47,805 bases of DNA from Deltaproteobacteria bacterium (lineage in GTDB: Bacteria > Desulfobacterota > JAJRXV01), in the NCBI GenBank assembly GCA_024275075.1, contig JAJRZU010000012.1, positions 1 to 47,805 of the forward strand, written 5' to 3'. Shown here piece after piece: positions 17,284 to 26,214 of the stretch (positions are counted from its first letter, which is position 1; every line of letters starts with the position of its first letter). The position numbers and the translations under genes are program-made. A model generated the notes under the pieces. The model saw nothing but the letters and a program-made list of their open reading frames with translations, made no database searches and was not told the origin of the DNA.

Positions 17284-19041
17284 CTATTGTAGTCCAGAAT
17301 GCCCGCTTGGTGGTGGCGCGGCCATATTTTGCTTTTGGAGATCTTTAATCTCTTCTACCAATTTACTTACATTCTCCTTAATCATCACTATCTCATCATC
17401 GCCTTGTATCTGCTTAAAATACTCTAACCTTGCATTCTCAACCTTCCTTTCTAATGCCCTTTTTCTTGTCCAGTCCTTGAATATATCATACGGTATGTTC
17501 TCCGCCTCTGTTTTCTCTTTAACCCGAACAATTACAAACCCATCCTTAGTCTCTATCGGTTCTGATATACCGCCTTCCATTAAGCTGAACATGACGCTAA
17601 TCACACTTTCTGGTACCCGCTTGCTGTCACTCTTTATCGTACCTATCTCTCCCTTGAACTTCCTCGTGTTTTCATCTATCGACAATTCTGCGGCAAGGTC
17701 ACTGAAGCTTTCACCTTCATTATACCTCTTTAGCGCTAATAATGCGTCCTCCTCAGACGGCAGGATCATTACCTGCGCCTTGACAGTAGCTTTCTTCGTA
17801 TATAAATCAGGGTTATCATCATAAAACTGTCTCATCTCATCCTCGGTAACATCTATCCCATTAAACTTGTAATCGAAGTAAGCAAGAGCGATATTCCCTT
17901 TTATCGCAGGGTTCTGTGTCCAATCCTTATCAGATCACACAAAAACATCACCAGAAAAGTGGTCGTCCATTACCATCACTCTTAATATCTTCCCAATTCG
18001 ATTTTTATATAATAAATAATTTAATAGAATGTTATTTTTTAAAAAAGTCTCTCGATTCGATATTTCAGTTTGGATCAAATCCAGATCATAATAAGTCAAG
18101 GAGATGTCATCAAATTTAGCGATTACTATATCATCTACCACCTCATCAGCCATATCCGCTTTTATTGCGTCAAATAACTCAGATTCTAATATTTTAACCC
18201 GGTCCTTATATTTTTGAGTTATTTCATCCATAGCCTTAGCCGCTCTAAGATTAGCTATAGATGCAATTGATTTCTGCCTTAGCATCTCTTTCGCCGCATC
18301 ATCAAGTATCTCTTTTTGCTGGATTTTGTAAACCATGTAACCCAATGAAGTCTTTACAACTCCATCATATACGTCTCCTTCACTCAAAGTAAACGCGATA
18401 TCCTCATCCTTTTGTTCCATAAAATAATCTGTACCGGGTAAAAATAAATCCGTTAAGCCATCCCGTGAAAAAGATGAGGGGCCAATTGAGTATTTTCTTA
18501 CTAATTCAATGAAATCTTCACCGGCTTTAGCCTTCTTTAAAACTTCCTGTGCTTCGCTGAGTGTCGGGACGATTATCTGTCTTAGCATAATTTTCTCATA
18601 CTTTCTTGGTAGCCCTGCCGCAATCTCCTCATCAGTTATCGAAGCTAATATATCTTCTCTCATCTTCTGCTCGATTTTTTGCTGCTTCGCCACACCAGAT
18701 TGAAATTTCCTGACTAATTGCGCTCTATCGCTTTCTAAAAAACCGTTCTTCTTGGCATCCTCAAATACATAGAACATATTCACCTTTTCACCAAGAATCT
18801 TATCAGTTAACTCCTCTATGCTCGCCGGCGCCTCCTGCCCGTGTGTCGCTTTAACACCGGCAATGATATTCGCCTTCACATCGTCCACATAGATTTTTAT
18901 TGTCTCTGACTTCACTAACAACATGTCGTCAGAGGTCTTAGCCCCCCCCTTTTTTTCTGCCTGCTGCCCGGTCTCTTTCGAACAACCGGTCAGGCAGCAA
19001 TAAAAGACAATCATGGCAAAAATAACATATTTTGATTTCAC
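17284..19041 (-). CDS. PpiC-type isomerase lipoprotein with two parvulin domains, split by an in-frame TGA
   Basis: The frame encodes about 585 residues if read through TGA at 17935-17937 (codon 369). I chose GTG at 19041 because AAGGAG lies six bases upstream; a GTG at 19062 is also in frame. The lipobox is CLTGC (Cys20). First parvulin domain: 'YEKIMLRQIIVPTLSEAQ', 'GEDFIELVRKYSIGPSS', 'FTLSEGDVYDGVV'. Between the halves, the frame after TGA runs SDKDWTQNPAIKG then 'YFDYKFNGIDVTEDEMRQFY', a normal parvulin linker with no start codon or ribosome site. Second domain: 'ATVKAQVMILPSEEDALLAL' and 'GFVIVRVKEK'. A CGA or GGA codon changed to TGA would explain it. I see no SECIS-like hairpin after the TGA. 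Gene callers would split it at 17935. Confidence 0.82.
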
Positions 19042-19167
19042 TCGATTCTCCTTAAGATTCACCTTAATAATAGATTACAGTATTTTATAATATTTGATTA
19101 AATTAAGCAAATACATTTTTCCGCTTAATTAAATAAAAGGTCATATAAGTGAGTTTTTATAGCACGT

Positions 19168-19209
19168 GAAAAAATAGGGGAAGCGGCTCATTGCGTGCTG
19201 CTTCCCCTA
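19168..19209 (-). terminator. Intrinsic terminator after the TlpA-like gene
   Basis: A 10-bp perfect stem TAGGGGAAGC / GCTTCCCCTA is followed on the - strand by six T residues. It lies just after the 19231-19770 gene and should end the transcript coming from the second cytochrome gene. Confidence 0.9.
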
Positions 19210-19230
19210 AAAGAAAAAACGTCCTCAACC

Positions 19231-19770
19231 TTACTTTAAAGCATCTTTAACAGCCTGAATAATAGTATCAGGATCTGTTGATGGAGAGTAGCCGCCCTTC
19301 ATGAAAAGAACTTTGCCTTCCTTGCTTGCGATTACCAAGCTTGGTGTGTAAGTAAAACCAAATTTCTGAGGAATTGTAAACTCAGGATCTAATAAATATC
19401 TTACATTAAAGCCAAAAGTCTTATCATAAGCAGGAACTGATTTGTCTCCATTAATATCAACAGCTACAGCATAAGCTGTGAAATCATCACCGAACTTGTT
19501 AGCCAGGTCGCTAAGGAGATTCATTTCAGCCTTACATGCAGAGCATGATGTCGTCATAAAAGAGATAGCGATAACTTTGCTCTTGCCTTTGATATCATTG
19601 TTAAATGATACTTGAGCTGATGAAACGCCGTCAGGAAGACTAAAGTCTGGGATCTGATCACCTTCCTTTAACAATTTAGGAGCTTTAGCGTCAGCAGCAA
19701 TAGATACTGTTGCAAAAGCGAACACCATTGCCAATACCATCAATATTGTAAGTTTAGAAGCTCTTTTCAT
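19231..19770 (-). CDS. TlpA-like periplasmic thioredoxin
   Basis: 179 residues with a signal peptide (about 1-25). The thioredoxin-fold motif is CSAC at residues 76-79 in 'FMTTSCSACKAEM', with cis-Pro in 'FTYTPSLV'. TlpA/ResA-type proteins reduce periplasmic thiols, including apocytochrome CXXCH cysteines before heme attachment. The position 101 bases after a 14-heme gene, with a strong ribosome site AGGAGG, supports that role. It is a paralogue of the 34665-35183 protein, which has CGAC. Confidence 0.9.
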   Translation of the reverse strand: MKRASKLTILMVLAMVFAFATVSIAADAKAPKLLKEGDQIPDFSLPDGVSSAQVSFNNDIKGKSKVIAISFMTTSCSACKAEMNLLSDLANKFGDDFTAYAVAVDINGDKSVPAYDKTFGFNVRYLLDPEFTIPQKFGFTYTPSLVIASKEGKVLFMKGGYSPSTDPDTIIQAVKDALK

Positions 19771-19796
19771 TTTTCCTCCTAATAAATTTAATTGTT

Positions 19797-19831
19797 AAAG
19801 TGCGCGGGAACATCATGTCCCCACGCACTTT
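19797..19831 (-). other. Intercistronic hairpin after the second 14-heme cytochrome gene
   Basis: Arms AAAGTGCG and CGCACTTT, extended by GGG/CCC, form a long stem with loop CATGATG. The T-run on the - strand is only three bases, so partial termination or mRNA protection between cytochrome and tlpA is more likely than full termination. It resembles the terminator at 8254-8286. Confidence 0.65.
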
Positions 19832-19871
19832 AAAGGTTAATAATATAAAATAATCAGTTAAAAGAAACTAA

Positions 19872-22400
19872 TTATTTTGTGTACATATGGCACTGCTCGC
19901 AGAATTGTGTATAATCTGCATCTGCATTACCTCGTGGGTGACTAACGTGTCCACCACCTAAAGTAAGTACAGGCTCGCCACGTGTGGTTTCAAATAATGT
20001 ATCAGGGTTGCCAACGTTAGCTTCTGGTGCGTCCAGAATATAAGTCGCACTGTTTGTAGCAGAGTCATGAACCTGATGACAGCTGTCACAGCTCATCTCA
20101 CCTGGTGTAGCCTTGGCGTTGTTAGCCGGTGGATATGTTGAATATCCACCAACTGCTGTCGGTGCGGCTGCATCGAGGTATGGAGATAACGTATCTAATG
20201 CGTTACCTGTCCTTGAAACTATATCACCTGTCAATGGGTGAGTGTTTGCAGGACCGTTAGATGTATGGCAACCTTCGCAGAAGAAGTTAGTTGCCTGATT
20301 AGCTGTTGCTGTAGTGCCTTCAGCAAACGCCATTAATAAGAGCTTAGAACCAGCTGCGTTCTTGTCAGGCTCTAACTCATGACATGACTCACATACGAGA
20401 TGCTGACCTTCTGTAGCGGCTGTTGTGTTATCTGAGCCTAATGCATCCCATCTTGACCAACCACCTGCAGGCCATGCTGTGGTAGTAGCGTTAAATGTAC
20501 CTTCAGCGCCGTTTGTAGAACCTGTAGTCCAGTCAATATTAGCGGCTGTAACATCACCTAAGAAGTGAGTACCAACGCCAGTTTTCTGGAATTCGTTCTC
20601 AGTGCCCCACTCATCTGCTGCAGCGTGTGTAGGTGTCAATACTGTAGTATCAATAGCGCCTGTTCTTAATCTGTAGTGACACTCTTCACAAGTCCTACTT
20701 GCGTTAGCAACGAGTCTGTCGTTAGCCATTACATCGGCAGGATCACGACCGTTGTCTGCTGGCTGCCAGTCAGGATCAAGACCAACACCGCCGGCTGTAT
20801 TCCAGTTATGAGCGCCTGAACCGTTATGGCAGTCAGCACATTCAAGAACCGTGTTACCATCACCGATTACGCCGTCATCAGCTCCTGAGCCAGGAACCGC
20901 GCCTATGTTAGGCATATCATTAGCGGGTACAGTACCCGTAATCGGGTGGTGATTTGCGAATGAAGAGCCGTGGCAATTAGCACAGATACCCACCTGAGAA
21001 TCTCTCAAGAGGAACTGACCTGCGTTAGCAACGTTATTTACGTCAGCCCTTGACTTAAGAAGAGCTCTTGCCGGGTGCGGCACGTGGCATGACTCACAGA
21101 TAACAGCCTGGTTTCCACCAAGACCTGCAACTGAACTTACCGGCCATATTGCAGGAATACCGTCGCAAGCGTCGTTGTTTATTGCAGCATCGTCAATTGG
21201 ATGCGTAAACGGGGTACCGCCCGGGTTCGGGAAGTCAGTACCAGCATAATCAACGTTATCGTTAGGTGTAAAGTTACCAGCAGTAGCCCATGCAGCAGCG
21301 TTAGCCCATGCACCAGCAGCGTCAGAGTTATGGTGACACTTCTCGCAAAGTGTGTTAGCGGCATCGCCATCACCATTATAAGCCTGCGGGTCAATAGCTA
21401 TGTTACCTGGAGACTGAATAGTTCCAAGTAAGTTACCTGAAGGCAGTTGAATTGGTGTTGAAGGATCGGTATCGTCCTGAACGCCGTGAATAGCGTGGCA
21501 TGATACACAGACAACGCCTTCACCAGCTGCATTACCAACGCCAGGAACAACAGCGGTAGTAGTAGCTGAGTGACGGCCTAAGTTCCATACGCCGGTACCA
21601 TCGGTATATGTGAAACCACCGTCAATCGTTCCATCTGGATCATCAAAAGGCTGGAACCATTCGAAGTTGAAAGTGATGATCGGAGAACCGCCACCGGAAA
21701 CGTCGCCGGTTACGTTAGTACCAACAGGGTGAGAACCCAGGTTAGTCCTGCCAGCGCCAGACCATGTGGTCAATGCAACAGCATCACCATAAGTCCATGT
21801 AGCGCCATCAGATGTAAATCTTGTATTATGGCAGTTGATACACAGGTCTCTGATATTCCTTCTTAAGAAAGGCCTGTTACTAGTATTATCATGGACATTA
21901 TGACAAGATGTACACTGGATCATGTTAGTAACACCAGCTTTTGAATCTTCATTGTCGCCTGCTGCGGTATAAGGTAATGTCAATGCAGCGCCGTCAACTT
22001 CGTCAACACCGGCAGCGCCTACACCATCAGTAACATAACCGCTGATATTAAGACCATGCGCGCTATTAACTGAAGGGAATACAAACTGACCAGCAAGACC
22101 AGCCAATGGAACAGAGCCAGTTGATTGGTTACCATAAACACCACCAACATTATGGCAGGCAAAACACAAACGGCCTACGACGCCGTCGATGTTAACAGCG
22201 CCACCACCCATTGGTGAAGCCCACAATCGCTCAGTACCTGGCGATTTGTGCGGGATATGGCATACGGAACAAGTACCTTGAGCAGGTGCCTGCTGTGTAA
22301 TGTCGTGAGGAGTACCCACAACGCTTGCGGCAAATGCAACGCCTACCGCTAACATGGTTGCTAAAACAACCATCAATAAAATTAAACCAGCTTTTCTCAT
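19872..22400 (-). CDS. Secreted 14-heme cytochrome c (copy 2)
   Basis: 842 residues with a signal peptide (about 1-25, ending AFAA). The 14 heme motifs are CSVCH, CFACH, CTSCH, CINCH, CVSCH, CEKCH, CESCH, CANCH, CADCH, CEECH, CESCH, CEGCH, CDSCH, CEQCH, collinear with copy 1. By eye most residues match copy 1; gaps are few and lie in loops. Differences at DNA level are mostly in third positions, and this copy favours A/T-ending codons (GCT, GCA, GTA). The ribosome site AGGAGG is stronger than that of copy 1, so this may be the main expressed form. It lies between an NHL propeller gene and a TlpA-like gene. Confidence 0.95.
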   Translation of the reverse strand: MRKAGLILLMVVLATMLAVGVAFAASVVGTPHDITQQAPAQGTCSVCHIPHKSPGTERLWASPMGGGAVNIDGVVGRLCFACHNVGGVYGNQSTGSVPLAGLAGQFVFPSVNSAHGLNISGYVTDGVGAAGVDEVDGAALTLPYTAAGDNEDSKAGVTNMIQCTSCHNVHDNTSNRPFLRRNIRDLCINCHNTRFTSDGATWTYGDAVALTTWSGAGRTNLGSHPVGTNVTGDVSGGGSPIITFNFEWFQPFDDPDGTIDGGFTYTDGTGVWNLGRHSATTTAVVPGVGNAAGEGVVCVSCHAIHGVQDDTDPSTPIQLPSGNLLGTIQSPGNIAIDPQAYNGDGDAANTLCEKCHHNSDAAGAWANAAAWATAGNFTPNDNVDYAGTDFPNPGGTPFTHPIDDAAINNDACDGIPAIWPVSSVAGLGGNQAVICESCHVPHPARALLKSRADVNNVANAGQFLLRDSQVGICANCHGSSFANHHPITGTVPANDMPNIGAVPGSGADDGVIGDGNTVLECADCHNGSGAHNWNTAGGVGLDPDWQPADNGRDPADVMANDRLVANASRTCEECHYRLRTGAIDTTVLTPTHAAADEWGTENEFQKTGVGTHFLGDVTAANIDWTTGSTNGAEGTFNATTTAWPAGGWSRWDALGSDNTTAATEGQHLVCESCHELEPDKNAAGSKLLLMAFAEGTTATANQATNFFCEGCHTSNGPANTHPLTGDIVSRTGNALDTLSPYLDAAAPTAVGGYSTYPPANNAKATPGEMSCDSCHQVHDSATNSATYILDAPEANVGNPDTLFETTRGEPVLTLGGGHVSHPRGNADADYTQFCEQCHMYTK

Positions 22401-22621
22401 TAATTCATCCTCCTAAATTTTAGTGTTGTCATCGAGCGTGATTTTTTACGTTCACGCAAAGACATTTTGTAAAACTCCCAAGATTTTTGCCCAAACTCCA
22501 TATTCGGGCAATTTGACACCTCAATATACACCCCCTTTCCAAATTTACTTAGACTTCTTAAAATAGTGCAATATAGTTATTGCAACAAGCGCGCCAGACC
22601 CGTTACAGCAAGGCGCCCTAC

Positions 22622-24301
22622 TTACTTCAGGAACTCCTCTGGGATTTTCCCCTCTGGCTTATCTTTAAGGATATCCCATATATCTTCGCTTGTGAAGGAT
22701 CTTACGGCAAAGCATCTTTTACCGTGAACATACACCCATACACGCCCCTGCTTATCCATGTTAATCGCCCCGGGGAACTCCAAGCCTGCGACATACGGCC
22801 TCTGGTCATTACTTCTTGGGTCTGGGATCGCTTTCTCGCCACCCAAATGATACATATAAGAGCCGTCTTCTTTGCTGAAGAACTGGACGGAGTTCATGGC
22901 GCTGTCAGTGACCATAATGTTACCGTCGTTGTCAAAGCCGATGCCTGAGATACCGACAAACGCGCCGACAAAGGTTTTTGACCTGCCAAGATCATATAAA
23001 TGCTCCCCAGTCTCAACGTCATAGACATTTACAAGCCTCATAAAAGTTCTTCGTATGTACATTTTACCGTCAGAGCTGATCGTTAATCCCGCGGCGGCGC
23101 CGAAAGTGGGTAATTCACCGGTTTCCTTGTTCTTATAATACCCGATAAAAGAACCATCACTCTTATTATACATCTGGATCAGGCTCGAGACAGAATCGTT
23201 CATGTAAAGTTTATCTTTCCATACAGCCATCCCTCTTGGTATCGCGATATTCGGCGGCGTCTTGCCTTCATACTTCTTGATTTTACTTGTAACGGACTCT
23301 TCTGTTACAACATGAGGCTTAACAGCATATATCAAGCCGCCTGAAGAATCGTAAGCCAAAATAATATGCTTCATACTGTCAGCGACATAAAGCGTGCCAT
23401 CACTATCCACAACCAAATTAGAAGGGACTTTATACTGGTTGGGCTTTGGTCCGGCCTCACCGATCACACTCTCTTGGTCCCCGTATTTGTCAAGCACCGC
23501 GATCCTGTGCTGAAGTGCGTCCGTGTATATAAGGCGTGATCCGTCATTAGTGAATTTAGCGTCACCGACGCTCTTTATGTCAGAGCCGCTGCCCATAGGC
23601 TTCGCCAGAAGGTCAAGTTTCGATCTTCTGATCCTTAACACAACGTTCTTAACGCCTTTTGCCGCTTTAGCTTTTTCTGGTATTTTCGCTTCGTATATTT
23701 CAGCGTCAGAGCTTGTCCCGCCAAACTGGTCTTTTGAGATAACTTTATAAAAGAATGATTTCCCTTCATTGCCCTCTTGCTTAACGTCAGCATCAACGTA
23801 CTTATCATCAGTAACAGAAGCTATCAGCTTATACGGGCCATCTTTTGTCTCCGCTCTATGAACATCATAAATAACAGCGCCTGGCGCTTTTGTCCACCTA
23901 AGGTTCATTATCCCGCCTAACACCTGGTGGCTAACGTCCTTGGGCTGCACTAATTTTATGATCGAAAGGACACCTTCCTTTGAAACTGGCCCTTCCGCGC
24001 CATCCGCGCCGACACCGGTCAGAGTATACTTATAAGTGCCCGGGTCTTGCGGCGCCGGAGTTGTAAACGGAGGGGCAGGAGCCTCACCGATAGGCTTTCC
24101 ATTCAAGTATATTTTGTATTTCACCGCGTTAGGCACCGGCACCCACATGATCATTACATTATCACCAGCTAACATCGGGAAATTTGGGATAAAACTTGGG
24201 GACGTTGTTACACTGCCTGCGAACGAGGCGGTTGAAAAAGAAAAGAGCATTGCTAATATTACAACAGCAAATAAAACATAACTGAATTTTTTACCTTTCA
24301 T
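22622..24301 (-). CDS. Secreted FN3-like/NHL beta-propeller protein
   Basis: 559 residues with a signal peptide (about 1-28, ending ASFAG). Two fibronectin-like domains ('NVMIMWVPVPNAVKYKIYL' and 'GIMNLRWTKAPGAVIYDVHR', about 40-215) are followed by a propeller (about 225-545) with blades such as 'VPSNLVVDSDGTLYVADSMK', 'LTISSDGKMYIRRTF' and 'GIGFDNDGNIMVTDSAMN'. It is a paralogue of the 14316-15905 protein with the same domain order. The ribosome site is AAGGAG. It is the first gene of the unit carrying the copy 2 cytochrome, and the promoter at 24427-24456 probably drives it. A role as assembly or surface partner of the cytochrome is inference from context. Confidence 0.88.
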   Translation of the reverse strand: MKGKKFSYVLFAVVILAMLFSFSTASFAGSVTTSPSFIPNFPMLAGDNVMIMWVPVPNAVKYKIYLNGKPIGEAPAPPFTTPAPQDPGTYKYTLTGVGADGAEGPVSKEGVLSIIKLVQPKDVSHQVLGGIMNLRWTKAPGAVIYDVHRAETKDGPYKLIASVTDDKYVDADVKQEGNEGKSFFYKVISKDQFGGTSSDAEIYEAKIPEKAKAAKGVKNVVLRIRRSKLDLLAKPMGSGSDIKSVGDAKFTNDGSRLIYTDALQHRIAVLDKYGDQESVIGEAGPKPNQYKVPSNLVVDSDGTLYVADSMKHIILAYDSSGGLIYAVKPHVVTEESVTSKIKKYEGKTPPNIAIPRGMAVWKDKLYMNDSVSSLIQMYNKSDGSFIGYYKNKETGELPTFGAAAGLTISSDGKMYIRRTFMRLVNVYDVETGEHLYDLGRSKTFVGAFVGISGIGFDNDGNIMVTDSAMNSVQFFSKEDGSYMYHLGGEKAIPDPRSNDQRPYVAGLEFPGAINMDKQGRVWVYVHGKRCFAVRSFTSEDIWDILKDKPEGKIPEEFLK

Positions 24302-24426
24302 ATTTTCTCCTTTTTAAACTATTTAATATGCTTTTTAAACTTCTAATTGCGGGAAAACGCTTTGTGCCCTGACTCACCACCTCTCGCTAATTCTTTATCT
24401 TTATCAGACAGTTTTTGCAAGAGGCA

Positions 24427-24456
24427 AGTTTAGCAAATTCTTAGCGACAATGTCAA
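24427..24456 (-). promoter_or_regulatory. Promoter of the NHL / copy 2 cytochrome unit
   Basis: On the - strand, TTGACA (24451-24456) and TAAACT (24427-24432, with TG one base before) are 18 bases apart. This leaves a 5' leader of about 120 bases before the ATG at 24301, with no match to a riboswitch I know. The rest of the gap 24302-24649 is AT-rich and shows no gene. Confidence 0.55.
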
Positions 24457-24649
24457 TTAAAATTTTAAAAAGTACATTAACCCCCAACAACAAAGCTAAT
24501 CATAATAGCAATTAGTATGCCACCTTGTAATGTCACTAATTTTAATGATTTTTTTGATTACAACTTTTAAACAGTGTTTATTTTACCACAAATAAAGTGT
24601 TAAAAGACACTGCTTCTTGACGCAGACACGCAACTATAAGCGGGAAATG

Positions 24650-26212
24650 CTATTTTAACTCTAAAACTATTATTTGCGAAGTATAATGAGCCTGCTTTAC
24701 TGCGCCATTATATATCGCTATAGCAAACTTGTACTTGTTTGGAGGCAAAAAGATAATATCATCTGAGCGATTGGTGCTAAGTTTGCGTGAAAATTCCACT
24801 GACCACTCACGCTTTAAATAAATGCCGCCGGCTTTTACGTCAGCACTGCTCTTCGTCGGCTTACTTGGCAGATAAGAGGGGACCTTCGCGCCCTTAAATT
24901 TGATCGGCAGCTGGATCTTCCACGGAAGCTTACCGGCATCCGGCTTCTTCCTTATCCAGACGATCTTGCCGTTTTGTGACGGGTAAGCATTCGCATGGGA
25001 CAGCGGTGAACTGCTGATCCTCATCTTACCGTCATAAGCATACCTTGACCCCTTTAACCTTGCCGCCCGCCAATGCCAGTAGTCCGCCGTCACTTCTTCC
25101 CCGCTCCTCATGCATGAATCATCAATATCGTTCATGTAAAATAACAATGCTATTGAATCCTCTAAATCCTTACCAACACGATACTCTTTCTTCTTGCTGT
25201 CCCAGAGTAATGTCTCATGGGTATCATTCTTGACGCTATCTTGCCACTGAACTAAAAAGAATATCCTGCCATTTGTATATGCCGCCTTTATACCAGCTTT
25301 TAACCTTCCCCCCGCTGCCGTCTCAAGTTCTAAAACAAGCGGCTTTGTTTTCTTCCAGATGGCATCACTCCTCTTACCATCAATCTTTGGGGCTTGCTTC
25401 ACCGAGATCTTTTGGGCTATTACCGTCAGCGCCTTCTTCTTTGGTGGCTCAGGCTCCTTCTTCAGTGGCTCAGGCTCCTTCTTCGGTGGCTCAGGCTCCT
25501 TCTTCGGTGGCTCAGGCTCCTTCTTCGGTGGCTCCTTCTTCACAACCATGGCCTTGGGGACTTTATCTTTATCTTTGAGCACCGGTTCTATCTCGACAGA
25601 ATAATCCAATACACCCTTACTCTTGACTGCCAACTTAACCACTTTCGGTTCTGGTTCTGGTTCTGGTTCTGGCTCTGGTTCTGGTTCTAATGGTTCGGGT
25701 TCTTCTATAGTCACCGGCTCGGGCTCGGGCTCGGGCGGCTTAACAAATTCCACCCTTTTCGGTCTTGCAAGCTTATATGACAGTTTCAACAATAATGTAT
25801 CATTTTTAAATGTACCGCTTATAGATTTTATTTTCAGGTCATCCTTCTTCATCTTCTTGATTATATTGTCCCTGGAAAAATCATTGGCTATCATGTACAA
25901 ATCATTTTTATACATGCTTATTGTCGGTGAGAGGACTTCCTTGTCTACCAGGACGAAGATTTTCAGCAGGATATGATCCTTGGATCTCCTTATCTCTATT
26001 TTTCTTACCGAAGAGTTGGCGTCTTTGAGCTCTTTCTCGATCTCATCCTGGTAAAAGTTTGTATCATCGGCGGCGATTTTAAAAAGGAGCGGTTTTGGCA
26101 GCTTGACGTTCACTTCATCATAATACAGATAAGCTGCGTTTGAAGTTTTGATTAAACAAGATAACAGAATTATAAATAAAAAGAGGTTTATAATAAAAAG
26201 ACGTTTTTTCAT
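24650..26212 (-). CDS. Secreted protein with proline-rich linker and ethylbenzene-dehydrogenase-type heme-binding domain
   Basis: 520 residues with a signal peptide (about 1-26, ending SNAA). The N-terminal domain (about 27-150) is unrecognised and beta-rich. It is followed by a PEPEP repeat (about 160-190), a short spacer, and a second low-complexity block of PPKKEPE heptads (about 225-260). The C-terminal domain (about 265-518) opens 'APKIDGKRSDAIWKKTKPL' and has 'IFFLVQWQDSVKNDTHET' and 'SIALLFYMNDIDDSC'. This matches the EB_dh / cytochrome c-552-type DOMON domain that holds heme b in molybdoenzyme gamma subunits. No molybdoenzyme lies here. The long linker would let the heme domain reach across the periplasm; this is inference. 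Confidence 0.78.
   Translation of the reverse strand: MKKRLFIINLFLFIILLSCLIKTSNAAYLYYDEVNVKLPKPLLFKIAADDTNFYQDEIEKELKDANSSVRKIEIRRSKDHILLKIFVLVDKEVLSPTISMYKNDLYMIANDFSRDNIIKKMKKDDLKIKSISGTFKNDTLLLKLSYKLARPKRVEFVKPPEPEPEPVTIEEPEPLEPEPEPEPEPEPEPKVVKLAVKSKGVLDYSVEIEPVLKDKDKVPKAMVVKKEPPKKEPEPPKKEPEPPKKEPEPLKKEPEPPKKKALTVIAQKISVKQAPKIDGKRSDAIWKKTKPLVLELETAAGGRLKAGIKAAYTNGRIFFLVQWQDSVKNDTHETLLWDSKKKEYRVGKDLEDSIALLFYMNDIDDSCMRSGEEVTADYWHWRAARLKGSRYAYDGKMRISSSPLSHANAYPSQNGKIVWIRKKPDAGKLPWKIQLPIKFKGAKVPSYLPSKPTKSSADVKAGGIYLKREWSVEFSRKLSTNRSDDIIFLPPNKYKFAIAIYNGAVKQAHYTSQIIVLELK
25437..25538 (-). repeat. 21-bp tandem repeat encoding PKKEPEP heptads
   Basis: About five units of 21 bases with core GGCTCAGGCTCC (+ strand reading) lie inside the 24650-26212 gene. 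Unit number may vary between strains. Confidence 0.85.
25645..25735 (-). repeat. 6-bp tandem repeat encoding PE dipeptides
   Basis: Repeated GGTTCT/GGCTCG units (+ strand reading) encode runs of Pro-Glu in the 24650-26212 protein. Contraction or expansion by whole units stays in frame. Confidence 0.8.
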
Positions 26213-26214
26213 AT

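Noticed and set aside
17935-17937. Selenocysteine at the isomerase TGA
   Set aside because: No convincing hairpin follows the TGA, and the position is in a linker of a family without known selenoproteins. Kept only as something to test.
24302-24420. c-di-GMP or other known riboswitch in the 5' leader of the NHL gene
   Set aside because: I looked for the conserved GEMM, cobalamin, SAM and T-box blocks and found none.
25359-25690. + strand ORFs rich in Gly-Ser or Leu-Arg
   Set aside because: They are antisense shadows of the PEPEP and KKEPEP repeats of the - strand gene.
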